From positions 1 to 41,230 of IMG/VR virus record IMGVR_UViG_3300005836_000033: 41,230 bases of DNA, one strand, 5' to 3'. Within the stretch, counting starts at the first letter, position 1, and each line of letters begins with the position of its first letter. Shown here one piece after another: positions 28,927 to 37,751 of the stretch. This DNA is from a virus. Position numbers and translations under genes: made by a program. Below the pieces are notes generated by a model, which worked only from the letters and a program-made list of their open reading frames with translations, was not told the DNA's origin and made no database searches.

Positions 28927-31745
28927 CGGGGCCGCCCGATCGTCTGCCCGATCGCCTTGCGATTCGCGCGCACGAACTTCATCAGGGCCCGCTGGCCCGC
29001 CGGCGTCTCGAGATGGCTGAGCACGAGCCCGTCGGCGAGGCCGAGCTCCCCGCGGAACGCGAACTCGCCGGGGCCCGCGCCACCGCCGGCGAAGACCGGC
29101 CCGCCCGTCGCGAACTGGCGCACACCCATGGTCCGCACCGGAGGGGCCGGCGGCAAGCCACCCTGGAGGGCTCGGCGCCAGGCGAGGATCGCCCCATGGC
29201 CACCCGCGGCGCGGACTTCTTCCGGCGTCAGTACGTGCTCACCGGGCCGGAGCCAGGCCGGCACCGTATCGCGAAGCCCGAAGCCGGGCACGGCCCCGCC
29301 GCGGGCAAAGCCGGAGGCGAGGAGCGAGCTCCCGAGCCCGGCGATGTCCAGCACCGCACCTCCGGCTTGCGCGGCCGCGAGGGCGGCGGCGGCGCCGCTC
29401 AGCGCGGCTGCGGACGAGAGCAGAATCGCGCCGGAGGAAGAAAGGGCCGCACCGGAGGTGGTGAGCGCCGGCGCGGCCGTCACGAGCGTGGTGCCGGCCG
29501 CGGTAAGGGTCGCCCCGGCGGGCGCGAGCGACGCACCGGCTGTGGCCAGCTGCGCCACGGCATCGCCGCGGGAGAAGAGCAGGTCGGCGATCTTCTTGGC
29601 GAAGAAATCCGAGAGCGTGCTGATGATGGCGTTGAGTCCAGCCTGGATCGCGTCCAGCGGCTTGGTGGGATCCCGGAGGAAGTCCGCGATGCCGCCCTCG
29701 ACGTTGGTTTCCAGGCTCGACTTGAGCTTGGCCATTTCCCGGGCGGCCAGATTGGCGTTGGCCGCCATGGTCTCGAGCTCCGCCCGGAACGCTTTGGCCT
29801 GCTCGATCGCGGCCGGCCCGAGCGAGGCCGCCATGCGATCCGCCTGATCGGCCAGCGCCGTCAAGACCGGGAGCCGGGACTGCTCGAGTGCCGCGATCGC
29901 GACCTCGCCCTGGCGTTCCGTGATCGACCCGGTGAGGACGAGCTGCTGGATCCGCTCGCGCTGGCGGGCCACGTCGTTTTGGACCCGCTGGGCCTGGTCG
30001 AGGACCGCCTGGAGCCGCTCCTTGGCGGTCTTCTCTTCTTCGGTGGCCGCCTTCTCCGATTCCCGGCGCTGTTCGATCCGGAGCTCGAGGAGCTCGCGCT
30101 CCAGCTGGATCCGCCGCTGCGCGATCCGGCCCTCGATGGCCGACTGATCACCGGGCTCGGCATGCGCCAGCTCCTTCTGCAGACTCGCGATCTCGAGCTC
30201 GGCCATCTGCTTGGTGAGATCGCGGCGCTTCGCGAAGAAATCCTCGACGGTGATCAGCCGCTGATCGTAGGAGTCCTTGAGCTGGACCTCCTCGAGGCGG
30301 AGCTCCTCCTGCTGGGCGGCGAGCTCGGTATCGCGGAACCGATCGCGTGTGGCGGAGGCACCCTTGACGGCCTCCTCGAGCCCCTGATCGAAGGCGCCCG
30401 GTACCGGCTTCCCGAGCTCGGCTTTCCGGGCGTTGATGTCCCCCAGCTGCTGGTCGATCTCGCGGAGCCGCCCCCGGAGCTTGCTCAGATTCTGCGTGAC
30501 GGAGGGATCGACCAACGGGAAAATCGGCTGGCCCTGCGCCGTTTCGCGGAGCGGCTGCTGCTGGCTCGCCGCGCGCTGTTTCCGCTCCGCCTCTTCGAGG
30601 GTCGCGATCTGCGCGACGACGGCCTCCCGCTGCCGGTTCAGGGCCTTCGTGCCCTCATCGAGTGCGCGGGTGTTCCCGATGCCCTGCAGGAACTGCTGGT
30701 AGTCTCGGCGGCCCTGCGACGCGGCCTGGTTGAGCGCGGCGATTCCCGCGACGAGGGCGCCCACGCCCACCAGCGCCAGAAAGAAGGGATTCGTGACCAG
30801 CGCCCCGAGCTCGAGGAATTGGATCGCGCGGAATGCGGCGGCCAGCGCAATGAAGGCGGTCGCCAGGGCGGTGATGTCGGCGGCGAACCGCCGGAGATTG
30901 GGACTCTCGGCGAGGAAGGATCGGAACCCCTGCGCCACGTTGCTGAGCACGGGCAGAAGATCCCGGGCCAGCTCGAATGCCGCGCCCTGCAGCGTGCCAT
31001 GGAGTAGCGCCATCTGATCCTTGAAGCGCTTCGCCGCCGCCACCGCGTCCCGATCGAAGACCAGACCGGTCTTCCGGACTTCGTCCGTGACCGCGGCGAG
31101 ACCGCCCTTGCCGGCGATCTCGTTCAGGAGTGGGATCAGCTCCGAGCCCGCCTTCCCGAAGACCCCGATCGCGGCGGCCGCTTTGCGCGGCCCGTCGGGC
31201 AGCTGGTTGAAGGCGTCGATGGTCTTGGCGAGGGCCTGATCGACCGTGAGTCCCTGCAGGTCTTTGAGCGAGAGCCCGATGAGGGCGAACGCCTTGGCGC
31301 TCTCCTGCGAGCCCTGGGCCAGTCCCACCAGGCTCTTGCTGAAGCCCCGGAAGGCGACATCGAGATTGGCGATGTCGACGTTGGCGGTGCGACCCGCGAA
31401 GGCCAGCACGGAGAGGGTCTCGGTCGCGAGACCCGTCTTCTCGGCGAGCAACCCGATCGATTCCGCGGTGTCGACGACCTGGAGCGCGAAGGACGCCAGG
31501 CGGCGCGCGACCAGGAATCCGCCGAGGGCCTGCAGGCCCTTCGCCAGTCCCGACAGGCCCCCGGTGGCAATCTCGGCCGCCTTGCCGGTACGCTCGCCCG
31601 CTTTCGCGGTCTGATCGAGGGCCTGGCCGGCGGCGGACGCGGGCCCCACGACGGCGCGCAGCTGCGCCGCGAGCTCCTTGATCGCGGTGACGACGCCGGT
31701 GTCATCGGCCGCCAGTCGGACGGGGATTTCAATCGGGGCGGTCAT
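28923..31745 (-). CDS. Tape measure protein
   Basis: This 940-residue protein contains the tape-measure repeat region near residues 95-190 (SIGLLAEKTGLATETLSVLA; DQALAKTIDAFNQLPDGPRK). Hydrophobic segments follow (ALVTNPFFLALVGVGALVAG, about 313-332), then long coiled coils (about 480-680) and an Ala/Gly-rich zone (about 720-830). Tape measures set tail length and are ejected with DNA. At about 1.5 angstrom per residue, the tail would be near 140 nm. The ATG at 31745 overlaps the frameshifted chaperone's stop. Confidence 0.88.
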   Translation of the reverse strand: MTAPIEIPVRLAADDTGVVTAIKELAAQLRAVVGPASAAGQALDQTAKAGERTGKAAEIATGGLSGLAKGLQALGGFLVARRLASFALQVVDTAESIGLLAEKTGLATETLSVLAFAGRTANVDIANLDVAFRGFSKSLVGLAQGSQESAKAFALIGLSLKDLQGLTVDQALAKTIDAFNQLPDGPRKAAAAIGVFGKAGSELIPLLNEIAGKGGLAAVTDEVRKTGLVFDRDAVAAAKRFKDQMALLHGTLQGAAFELARDLLPVLSNVAQGFRSFLAESPNLRRFAADITALATAFIALAAAFRAIQFLELGALVTNPFFLALVGVGALVAGIAALNQAASQGRRDYQQFLQGIGNTRALDEGTKALNRQREAVVAQIATLEEAERKQRAASQQQPLRETAQGQPIFPLVDPSVTQNLSKLRGRLREIDQQLGDINARKAELGKPVPGAFDQGLEEAVKGASATRDRFRDTELAAQQEELRLEEVQLKDSYDQRLITVEDFFAKRRDLTKQMAELEIASLQKELAHAEPGDQSAIEGRIAQRRIQLERELLELRIEQRRESEKAATEEEKTAKERLQAVLDQAQRVQNDVARQRERIQQLVLTGSITERQGEVAIAALEQSRLPVLTALADQADRMAASLGPAAIEQAKAFRAELETMAANANLAAREMAKLKSSLETNVEGGIADFLRDPTKPLDAIQAGLNAIISTLSDFFAKKIADLLFSRGDAVAQLATAGASLAPAGATLTAAGTTLVTAAPALTTSGAALSSSGAILLSSAAALSGAAAALAAAQAGGAVLDIAGLGSSLLASGFARGGAVPGFGLRDTVPAWLRPGEHVLTPEEVRAAGGHGAILAWRRALQGGLPPAPPVRTMGVRQFATGGPVFAGGGAGPGEFAFRGELGLADGLVLSHLETPAGQRALMKFVRANRKAIGQTIGRPR

Positions 31746-32433
31746 GCGTCGTCAGGCGATCCGTCGTCAAGGGTGCCGGGAAAGGGCGGCGCCGGTTTCG
31801 CGTGCGGCTGATGCGGCGCCCACAGAGCCCACCGCAGAAAGTCCAGCGCCCACCACCATTCAGCCCGCTCCTGCTCCTGCTGCCGCCAGCACCGGATCCC
31901 GGCCACGACGGGCCAGTCGGCGATCCGCGCTACAGCTTCGGGATCGGAGCCGCCGAGCCGGTCGAGGAAGGCACCCCAGCGTCCGTAGCCGGCGAGGTCG
32001 TCGTCGGGGCGTCGGGGCTCGGGTCCGCCGCGGGACTCGCCGAAGAGGTCGGGGTGGTCTGCCGCCCACCGAGCCCGCTCCCGAAAAAACGGCCGAGATC
32101 CTCCGCCGCGAAGAGCGCCAGCTGCTGCTTGGTCGCGGTGTCCTCGACGTCCCCGAGCAAGCCCTCGAGCTCGGCGGCGCCGGGCCGGCTCCACTTCACG
32201 AGCTCGCCATTCCGTTCTTCGCGGAGGCGGCCCGCCAGGAACGGAATGACGCGGCCGGCCGAGAGCAGGCTCCGAAGCTCCTGGAGCAGCGGATCGCCCT
32301 CGGTCGCGCGCGCGGCCTGCACCAGCTCCTCGCCGAGGGTGGCGAGGACTTCGCCCAGGTAGGCATCCTGGGCGAAGCTGGTGGCGTCGGGGGCGCGGAA
32401 GGTGCGCCCCCCGATCGTGATGCGGTCGGTCAT
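31742..32433 (-). CDS. Tail assembly chaperone, -1 frameshift fusion (gpGT-like)
   Basis: The gene is read through residue 117 of the short form and then, after a -1 slip on T TTT TTC (32083-32089), continues RERARWAADHPDLFGESR to a stop overlapping the tape-measure ATG. The fusion is 230 residues: 117 plus a 113-residue acidic and Trp-rich tail (ERAEWWWALDFLRWALWA). In lambda and many siphoviruses the G/GT ratio governs tail assembly, and the GT tail binds tape measure. The exact 4-nt junction with the tape measure supports the reading. Confidence 0.8.
31930..32433 (-). CDS. Tail assembly chaperone, short form (gpG-like)
   Basis: This is the unshifted 167-residue product. An N-terminal domain (TDRITIGGRTFRAPDATSFA) is followed by helices (GEVLATLGEELVQAARATEG; LLQELRSLLSAGRVI). 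The slippery site codes for Arg-Phe-Phe (115-117). Beyond it a Ser/Thr/Pro tail ends PIPKL. It acts with the frameshifted form to hold the tape measure during tail assembly. It starts 1 nt inside the tube gene's stop. Confidence 0.75.
   Translation of the reverse strand: MTDRITIGGRTFRAPDATSFAQDAYLGEVLATLGEELVQAARATEGDPLLQELRSLLSAGRVIPFLAGRLREERNGELVKWSRPGAAELEGLLGDVEDTATKQQLALFAAEDLGRFFGSGLGGRQTTPTSSASPAADPSPDAPTTTSPATDAGVPSSTGSAAPIPKL
32083..32089 (-). promoter_or_regulatory. -1 ribosomal frameshift heptamer T TTT TTC
   Basis: In the frame of the short chaperone the codons are CGT TTT TTC, giving the X XXY YYZ heptamer with both slipped codons still pairing as Phe. The upstream and -1 frames join into one plausible protein ending exactly at the tape-measure start. 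No pseudoknot or stimulatory hairpin was examined in detail. Confidence 0.8.
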
Positions 32434-33239
32434 CAGCTGCCGGTGTCCTCCACCGGCGCCTCGACCAGTTCGTAGAACGGATTGTCAACCGTGCCGCCGA
32501 AGTTGCCGTCGGCATCCGACAGCACGTTGAGGACGAGGTCGTACTGCGCGAACCCGTCGGCGAGCATGTCGAACTGTCCGGGCTCGACGCTGCAGCGCCA
32601 GAAGGTCCAGTGCTGCTTGGGACCCCGCCGCGAGCGGTCGAGGAACTTGGCCTGCAGCTCGTAGGTGTTCTGGACGAACGCGGCCACCTTCTGCCGGTCA
32701 TCGCTCGCCGCCTGATTGAAGGTGAAGACGACGTCCGCGCCATCCGGATCCAGCGTGGTGCCGGTCTCGAGCAGCTCGACCAAGCCGACCGCCGCGTCGG
32801 CCACCCGGTAATCGACATCGACCACGAGTGCCCCGCCCTGCGCGACTCCGGTGACCGTGATGAAGTTCCGGCCGAGGAAGTGGAAGCCGGCCGCGGGCGG
32901 CACGCTCACCGTCTGCCCGGTGAGGGCGGCCTGCCCGGTCACCGTGCTGACGACCCCGAGCAGCGCCGTCTTGAGGAGGTGCAGCGCATGCTCCGTCATC
33001 CGGAGCGTGATCTGGGCCTCCTTCTCGGTGATCTCCTCGACGTACTTCCCGCCCGCGCCGCTCACCCGGTCCGGCAGGTCTTCCTTCGTCACGGTGTGCT
33101 GGAGCTGGCCGCTCAGGATGTTGCCGAGCGACTTGAAGGAGCCCACGAGCTCGTTGGTGTCGGGATCGACCAGGCGATAGAAGAACTCGCCGTCGATCCG
33201 CTTCACGTTCCGCGGGTCCCGGGTCGGATAGGAGGGCAT
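32433..33239 (-). CDS. Major tail tube protein
   Basis: This 268-residue protein begins NVKRIDGEFFYRLVDPDTNE, then FKSLGNILSGQLQHTVTKED and beta-rich segments (VEEITEKEAQITLRMTEHAL; FHFLGRNFITVTGVAQGG). Position between a terminator-like gene and the chaperones, length, and the beta-barrel pattern all fit the tail tube subunit. It should form stacked hexameric rings. Confidence 0.75.
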   Translation of the reverse strand: MPSYPTRDPRNVKRIDGEFFYRLVDPDTNELVGSFKSLGNILSGQLQHTVTKEDLPDRVSGAGGKYVEEITEKEAQITLRMTEHALHLLKTALLGVVSTVTGQAALTGQTVSVPPAAGFHFLGRNFITVTGVAQGGALVVDVDYRVADAAVGLVELLETGTTLDPDGADVVFTFNQAASDDRQKVAAFVQNTYELQAKFLDRSRRGPKQHWTFWRCSVEPGQFDMLADGFAQYDLVLNVLSDADGNFGGTVDNPFYELVEAPVEDTGS

Positions 33240-33242
33240 CGG

Positions 33243-33713
33243 TCAATCTCCTTCGAGAAGAGGCGGCTCCCCCGGCAAGGCCCGGGGATCCTGGGGATCG
33301 GTGTCGTAGAGCACTTCAAAACCCACCGCGGAGCGGATGTAGGTCTGATCCAGCGTTTCCTGGTCGATCTCCCAGGTCTGTTCGGCGATCTGGTGGGCGA
33401 GTCCCCCCAGCGTCTCGTCCGCCATCACCGCGCGGACCACCCAGGCGTAGAGCGCGTCCTGGGCATCATCGGGCGCCACGTCGCCGACGCGCTTGACGCC
33501 GAGCTCGGCGACGACCGTGAGCCGGCGCGTCGCGATGACCCGCGCCGTTTCCCCGGGCTGGCGCTCGACATCTTCCCGGGACCCGAAGACCCGCACCTGG
33601 TTCGGGCTGTCGCTCTTCCGGGTCCCGTGGCGGAAGACCACGGTGTCGGCGGGAATGCCGGCGCCCGAGATCGCGGCGACGATGGCGGCGACGATCTGAT
33701 TGCGGATCGTCAT
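33243..33713 (-). CDS. Tail terminator protein (gpU-like)
   Basis: This 156-residue protein (TIRNQIVAAIVAAISGAGIP; VERQPGETARVIATRRLTVV; YAWVVRAVMADETLGGLAHQ) has the alpha/beta pattern of gpU-like terminators that cap the tail tube before head joining. It lies directly before the tube gene and after the connector, as expected. Four bases separate it from the tube gene start. Confidence 0.65.
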   Translation of the reverse strand: MTIRNQIVAAIVAAISGAGIPADTVVFRHGTRKSDSPNQVRVFGSREDVERQPGETARVIATRRLTVVAELGVKRVGDVAPDDAQDALYAWVVRAVMADETLGGLAHQIAEQTWEIDQETLDQTYIRSAVGFEVLYDTDPQDPRALPGEPPLLEGD

Positions 33714-34018
33714 GTCTCAGGCTCGTCGGGTTGCTCGAGCACGATCCGGGTCCAGCCCGGCGACTCATGGCGGAAGTCGAGCACCTGCCAGGACACGCCA
33801 CCCACCCCAATGGCGGCCCGGAACGCGAGCGCCGGCAGGCTGTCCCGCGGAATTAGCACGGTCTCGAGCTCGGCGTTCTGGCCGACGGTCTCGCCGGCGA
33901 GGATCTCGCGGGTGACCCGCCGCGGAATCCCGCGGACGGTGACGCCATCCAGGACGACCGCGACCGAGAACGGCGTGGCGCCATCCTGGATGAGACCGGC
34001 GAGCTCGGTCTGCAGCAT
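33710..34018 (-). CDS. Head-tail connector (gpFII-like)
   Basis: This 102-residue beta-rich protein (QDGATPFSVAVVLDGVTVRG; VSWQVLDFRHESPGWTRIVL) sits between the small stopper-like gene and the terminator, as gpFII-like connectors do. It probably joins the capsid vertex to the tail. Coupled to the terminator gene by a 4-nt overlap. Confidence 0.6.
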   Translation of the reverse strand: MLQTELAGLIQDGATPFSVAVVLDGVTVRGIPRRVTREILAGETVGQNAELETVLIPRDSLPALAFRAAIGVGGVSWQVLDFRHESPGWTRIVLEQPDEPET

Positions 34019-34022
34019 CGGA

Positions 34023-34265
34023 CTACTTCCGGCCCTTCCGACGTCCGGCCGGCCTGGGGTCCCGCTCCTGCAGCACCTCGACTTGCGAGAGGCTGGTCAG
34101 GGTCGGCGGGGGGGACAGAGGCGGCTCCTCGATGTAGAGCGCGGCCGCGTCCGACATGATCCAGCGGCGGGCCCAGTTCTCGGTAACCTCGACCACCTCT
34201 CCCGCGCTGTAGTCCCGCCCCTCGTAGCACTTCCCGCGGGAGAGGACGATCCGGACCATCTTCAT
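34023..34265 (-). CDS. Small head-region protein (80 aa)
   Basis: This short protein (VRIVLSRGKCYEGRDYSAGE followed by VVEVTENWARRWIMSDAA) has an SH3-like beta pattern common in proteins following the capsid gene. Its tail is Pro-rich and ends very basic (RPAGRRKGRK). GGAAGGGAG precedes the ATG at 34265 by 7 bases; an ATG two codons later is an alternative. A capsid-decorating or connector role is possible. Confidence 0.55.
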   Translation of the reverse strand: MKMVRIVLSRGKCYEGRDYSAGEVVEVTENWARRWIMSDAAALYIEEPPLSPPPTLTSLSQVEVLQERDPRPAGRRKGRK

Positions 34266-34289
34266 GCACGAACTCCCTTCCACCGGGAC

Positions 34290-34312
34290 GGCGCGCCAGG
34301 CGAGCGCGCGCC
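34290..34312. terminator. GC hairpin downstream of the capsid gene
   Basis: GGCGCGC (34290-34296) and GCGCGCC (34306-34312) can form a 7-bp stem with a 9-base loop between the capsid stop and the next gene. There is no T-run. Such hairpins after capsid genes can stabilise or reduce transcript read-through, giving high capsid output. Confidence 0.45.
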
Positions 34313-34336
34313 GGATCCCAGGCGGGTGGAGGGTGA

Positions 34337-36223
34337 TTACGAGTCGAGCGTGTTGGTGAGCCCGGTCGCCTTGGCGAACGCTTCGGGGTACCGGGTGTTG
34401 AAGTCGGCCAGGTAGAGGCCCGTCACGTTGACCAGGCCCTGCCGGGCGCGGGTGAACATGTCGACCGTGAGGTCGATCGCTCCCCAGTCCGCGGCCAGCG
34501 CGCTCGACCAGGCCCCGAAGAGCAGCCCGTGCTTCGTGCTGCTTTCGAGGGTCTTGGACACCTGATTGGAGGCGAGGGCGCGGTAGCCGTTCATCTCGCC
34601 GTCGACCCCGCCGGTCCAGAGCGGCACGCCGTTGCTGCCGGCGAACATCTGGGTCGACTTGGCGCGGCCCTTGATCTCGGGCGTGGTGACGTAGCCCATC
34701 GTCCCCACCGCGGCGTTGTCGGCCTCGACCGCCGATTCCATGGCGACGACGCCCGGGAAGGTGATCGCCCCGCCCATGGCCACCGAGTTGACCCCGGTGA
34801 TCCCGTAGAGGCCGGTGATGTCGCCGGAGCCCGGGCCGTGGAGGCACTTGTAGTCGAACAGCAGCGAGATCACGGCCAGGATGTCGTTGATCACGAGCTG
34901 GTCGATCGCCTCGACCGACTGGGCGAGGAGCTGCTTCGAGTACGCCTGGGTCGACGCCAGATTCTTCGGCGTCCAGTTCACCTGGTCCAGGGTCATGTTG
35001 GACTCGGAGAAGTCGCTGCCCGGGTTCTCCGCGACTTTCGCGGCGGTGCCGGGGGTGAGCTGCTTCGGCAGGGCGAGATTCCCCTGGAGACCGGAGAGGA
35101 GCGGCGTCCCCATCCGGAGCACCACGGAGAGGTTCCGGAGCACGTCGATGAACGGCCCGGCCTCGGTGAAGACCATGTCGGCGCCCGTGGTCGACCCCGC
35201 GACGCTCAGGACGGTGCGCTGCTGCAGCCCCGGCATCCGGAGGCCGGCGAGCCGGACGTTGTTCGGGATCAGGATCCCGGAGGACTCCCGCTGGAGCTTC
35301 TTGGCGACCGCCATCGAGATGGCGCGCTCATAGCCCGCGTTGGCCCAGTTGCCCGTGGCCATGGCCACGAGCGCGCGGCCGATCGAGAACGGCTTGTTCT
35401 CGCGCTCCGGGAGATCGAGCGCGGCCGTGGTGGGGTTCTGGATCTTGTTGTCGAGCTCGGCCTGGCGCTCGAGCAGGATCTCGCGGGCGACCTGGTCCGG
35501 CGAGGCGCCGCCGGTGACCCAGGCTTCGACCTTCTCCTCCGCGACCGTGAACCTCGTGCCCAGCTTCCGGATCTCGTTGACCCGGGTCCGTTCCGCCGTG
35601 CGGGCCTGGTCGGCCACCTGGGCGGTGTCGGTCTCGTTTGCCATGACCTTCTCCTTGCCCACGCGGGGCGGTTCACTGCCGGGGAGGATGCGGAACGGCA
35701 CCGCGGCCCCGTCCGCGGAGCGATTGATGCCAACGGAGTAGTCCGCGGGAATCGCCACGGTGGAGCCCTCGTAGGGCGTCCAGCGCGTGACGCGATACCG
35801 CTTCATCGTGCCGGTCGTCGACTCGAGCACCTGGCGTTCGATGCTGTAGGCGATCGAGACCTTTTTTCGGATGTGGTCGAGGATGTCCTGGCGAATCTCT
35901 TGCGCCCGGGCGCTCTTGCTCATCCGGAGCATGGCTCGGAGCTTCCGGTCGCCGTCGACCGTCACCTCCTCGAGAATGCCGTGCTGCTCGCGCGTGTTGT
36001 GGCTGTCGAGGAACGGCATGCCATCGCCGGCGTAGCTCAGGTCCACGGCGTCACGGCCATGGTCCAGCACTTCCTCGTACCACGCGCCGTCCCACCAGTC
36101 GTAGCGGCGGACCGGCAGCTCAGAACTCAAGGCCACGGGGATCCGCTCGTCGTCCGCGGCTTTCGACGCGTCCGCACGGATCTCCAGGGTCATGACCCGG
36201 GTGAACCCCGCGCCCGCGGGCAT
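34337..36223 (-). CDS. Fused prohead protease-major capsid protein (HK97 fold)
   Basis: The product is 628 residues. Residues about 25-175 are an S78/U35-type protease: His75 in FLDSHN and Ser123 in KVSIAYSI fit its catalytic pair. Residues about 194-290 are charged and coiled, like the delta/scaffold domain. From about 300 the HK97 major capsid fold follows (LRMPGLQQRTVLSVAGSTTG; NWTPKNLASTQAYSKQLLAQ; GYVTTPEIKGRAKSTQMFAG). The protease releases itself and trims scaffold. The start at 36223 follows the portal stop; ATG 36193 is an alternative. A strong internal start exists at 35644. Confidence 0.85.
   Translation of the reverse strand: MPAGAGFTRVMTLEIRADASKAADDERIPVALSSELPVRRYDWWDGAWYEEVLDHGRDAVDLSYAGDGMPFLDSHNTREQHGILEEVTVDGDRKLRAMLRMSKSARAQEIRQDILDHIRKKVSIAYSIERQVLESTTGTMKRYRVTRWTPYEGSTVAIPADYSVGINRSADGAAVPFRILPGSEPPRVGKEKVMANETDTAQVADQARTAERTRVNEIRKLGTRFTVAEEKVEAWVTGGASPDQVAREILLERQAELDNKIQNPTTAALDLPERENKPFSIGRALVAMATGNWANAGYERAISMAVAKKLQRESSGILIPNNVRLAGLRMPGLQQRTVLSVAGSTTGADMVFTEAGPFIDVLRNLSVVLRMGTPLLSGLQGNLALPKQLTPGTAAKVAENPGSDFSESNMTLDQVNWTPKNLASTQAYSKQLLAQSVEAIDQLVINDILAVISLLFDYKCLHGPGSGDITGLYGITGVNSVAMGGAITFPGVVAMESAVEADNAAVGTMGYVTTPEIKGRAKSTQMFAGSNGVPLWTGGVDGEMNGYRALASNQVSKTLESSTKHGLLFGAWSSALAADWGAIDLTVDMFTRARQGLVNVTGLYLADFNTRYPEAFAKATGLTNTLDS
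35642..35656 (-). promoter_or_regulatory. Internal ribosome binding site and ATG between protease and capsid parts
   Basis: On the coding strand AAGGAG is followed six bases later by an in-frame ATG (residue 194 of the fusion), starting ANETDTAQVADQARTAERTR. The outer starts have poor ribosome sites, so this may produce a 435-residue scaffold-capsid protein in excess over the protease fusion. Confidence 0.65.
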
Positions 36224-36227
36224 GCGG

Positions 36228-37751
36228 TCAGCGCGCGGCGAGTCGGAGGGCGCGGCCGGCGTCGGTGCTATCGGTGGTGTCGGTGCCATCGGTGCCATCC
36301 TTGGTGGGGGCCGATCCTGGGACGGGCGGCGTGATCGACACGCCCGCCTCATCGGCCAGGGCCTGCTCCGTCTTCAGCTCGTCCAGGACTTCCTCGAAAT
36401 CGCGCCCCATCCGGAGACACACGGACGTGCGACTGTTGATCCCCAGCTGGATCTCCTTCTCCGCGGCCTCGATGTCCTTGAGCGGATCCACCCAGGGCCA
36501 GCCGCGCGGCTGCCAGAGCACGGCCCCGACGTCCCCGAAGTTCCGGGTGCCAATCGCGAGCGCGCCGGCCAGCGCCGCCCACGCGCCCCAGGTCGCATAG
36601 ACCCGGTCGCAGACGTGCTCGATCACGGTGTGCTGGAGCATTTCCCAGCCGTCCCGCTCCTGGAGCGAGCCGACGCGGGCCGAGGAGTAGTTGGCGTTCC
36701 GGAGATCGCCGGTGAGGGAGGCGTAAGAGACGTTCAAGCCGGCGGCGATCCCGCGGAGCACGGTGCCGGCGAACATCTCGAAGGCGGCGTTCGGATGTTC
36801 AGGCGACCATTCATGCACTGAGGTGCCGGGCCGGAGTTTCCAGAACGTGCCGGGCTCGGCGTCCATCATCGCCGGCGTCTCGCCCTGGCTGTCCTCTTCG
36901 TCCTCGACATCGTCTTCGGCTTCGGGATCGGTCGAGAAGAAGCCCATGGCGCTCGCGGCCGTGCGCGCGGCCACGAGCTCGGCCTCGGTGTAGCCGCCCA
37001 GCATGTTGGTATCGAGCAGGATCGGCGCGAACCACGGATAGCCGCGGGTCTGCCCGGGCCGCATCATGGCGTAGAGGTGCACGATCTGCTCGGCCGGGAT
37101 CCGCTCATGGGTCCGCGGGCCCGGGGTCAGGTCGAACGGATGCCGGGTCCAGAACCAGTAGGCGACCGGCCGCCCCCAACGATCGAGCTCGACGCCCATC
37201 CGGATCTCGTTCTGGGTCCGCGTCTTCTGAGTGTTGAGCTCCTGATCGCAGAGATCGGGGTCGATCATCTGCACGGCGAAGCTGTAGGGATTGCCGAAGC
37301 CCCCGACCAGCCGGAGGAAGACTTCGCCGTCGGCCGGCCAGGCGCGCGCGGCCAGTTGCTGCTGGCCGATCCAGCTCTGGCGGCCATCCACCGACGCCGA
37401 CGCCGGCCGGCCCCAGTCCTGCCAGGCGTCCTTGATGGTGGTGTTGAGCGTCCGGTGCATCCGCCCGCCGAGCTTGTTGGCCGGCTGGGCCTCGATGCCG
37501 TACATCCCGATCACATTTTCCGCCACCAGGTTGACGAACCGGCTGGCGTACGGGTTGTCGCGCACCAGGGCCCGCGCGCGCGCCCGGAGCTTCATCAGGT
37601 TCCAGCGGATGTCGCGATCGGCCGAGGTGGGTTGGGTGACCCAGTCGCTGGTGAGGCGGGAGACGCCGGCGCCGGCGAAGCGCTTGTGCTTGGGCTTGGT
37701 CGTCCGCCGCGGCTTGCCCGTCCGCGGATCCGGCAGGTTCAGGCGGATCAT
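36228..37751 (-). CDS. Portal protein (lambda gpB-type)
   Basis: The product is 507 residues. RARARALVRDNPYASRFVNL and VAENVIGMYGIEAQP near residues 57-90, then QMIDPDLCDQELN (about 160), HERIPAEQIVHLYAMMRPGQ and TRGYPWFAPILLD match lambda-type portals. ANYSSARVGSLQERDGWEML (about 370) is the usual tunnel-region signature. A dodecameric ring at one vertex conducts DNA packaging. The C-terminus is a low-complexity Thr/Asp tail. It is coupled to the gpW-like gene. Confidence 0.9.
   Translation of the reverse strand: MIRLNLPDPRTGKPRRTTKPKHKRFAGAGVSRLTSDWVTQPTSADRDIRWNLMKLRARARALVRDNPYASRFVNLVAENVIGMYGIEAQPANKLGGRMHRTLNTTIKDAWQDWGRPASASVDGRQSWIGQQQLAARAWPADGEVFLRLVGGFGNPYSFAVQMIDPDLCDQELNTQKTRTQNEIRMGVELDRWGRPVAYWFWTRHPFDLTPGPRTHERIPAEQIVHLYAMMRPGQTRGYPWFAPILLDTNMLGGYTEAELVAARTAASAMGFFSTDPEAEDDVEDEEDSQGETPAMMDAEPGTFWKLRPGTSVHEWSPEHPNAAFEMFAGTVLRGIAAGLNVSYASLTGDLRNANYSSARVGSLQERDGWEMLQHTVIEHVCDRVYATWGAWAALAGALAIGTRNFGDVGAVLWQPRGWPWVDPLKDIEAAEKEIQLGINSRTSVCLRMGRDFEEVLDELKTEQALADEAGVSITPPVPGSAPTKDGTDGTDTTDSTDAGRALRLAAR

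Noticed and set aside
29013-31007. 664-codon plus-strand frame opposite the tape measure
   Set aside because: It mirrors the coding strand's codon pattern, has no recognisable domains, and its overlap with a firmly identified gene makes it a shadow.
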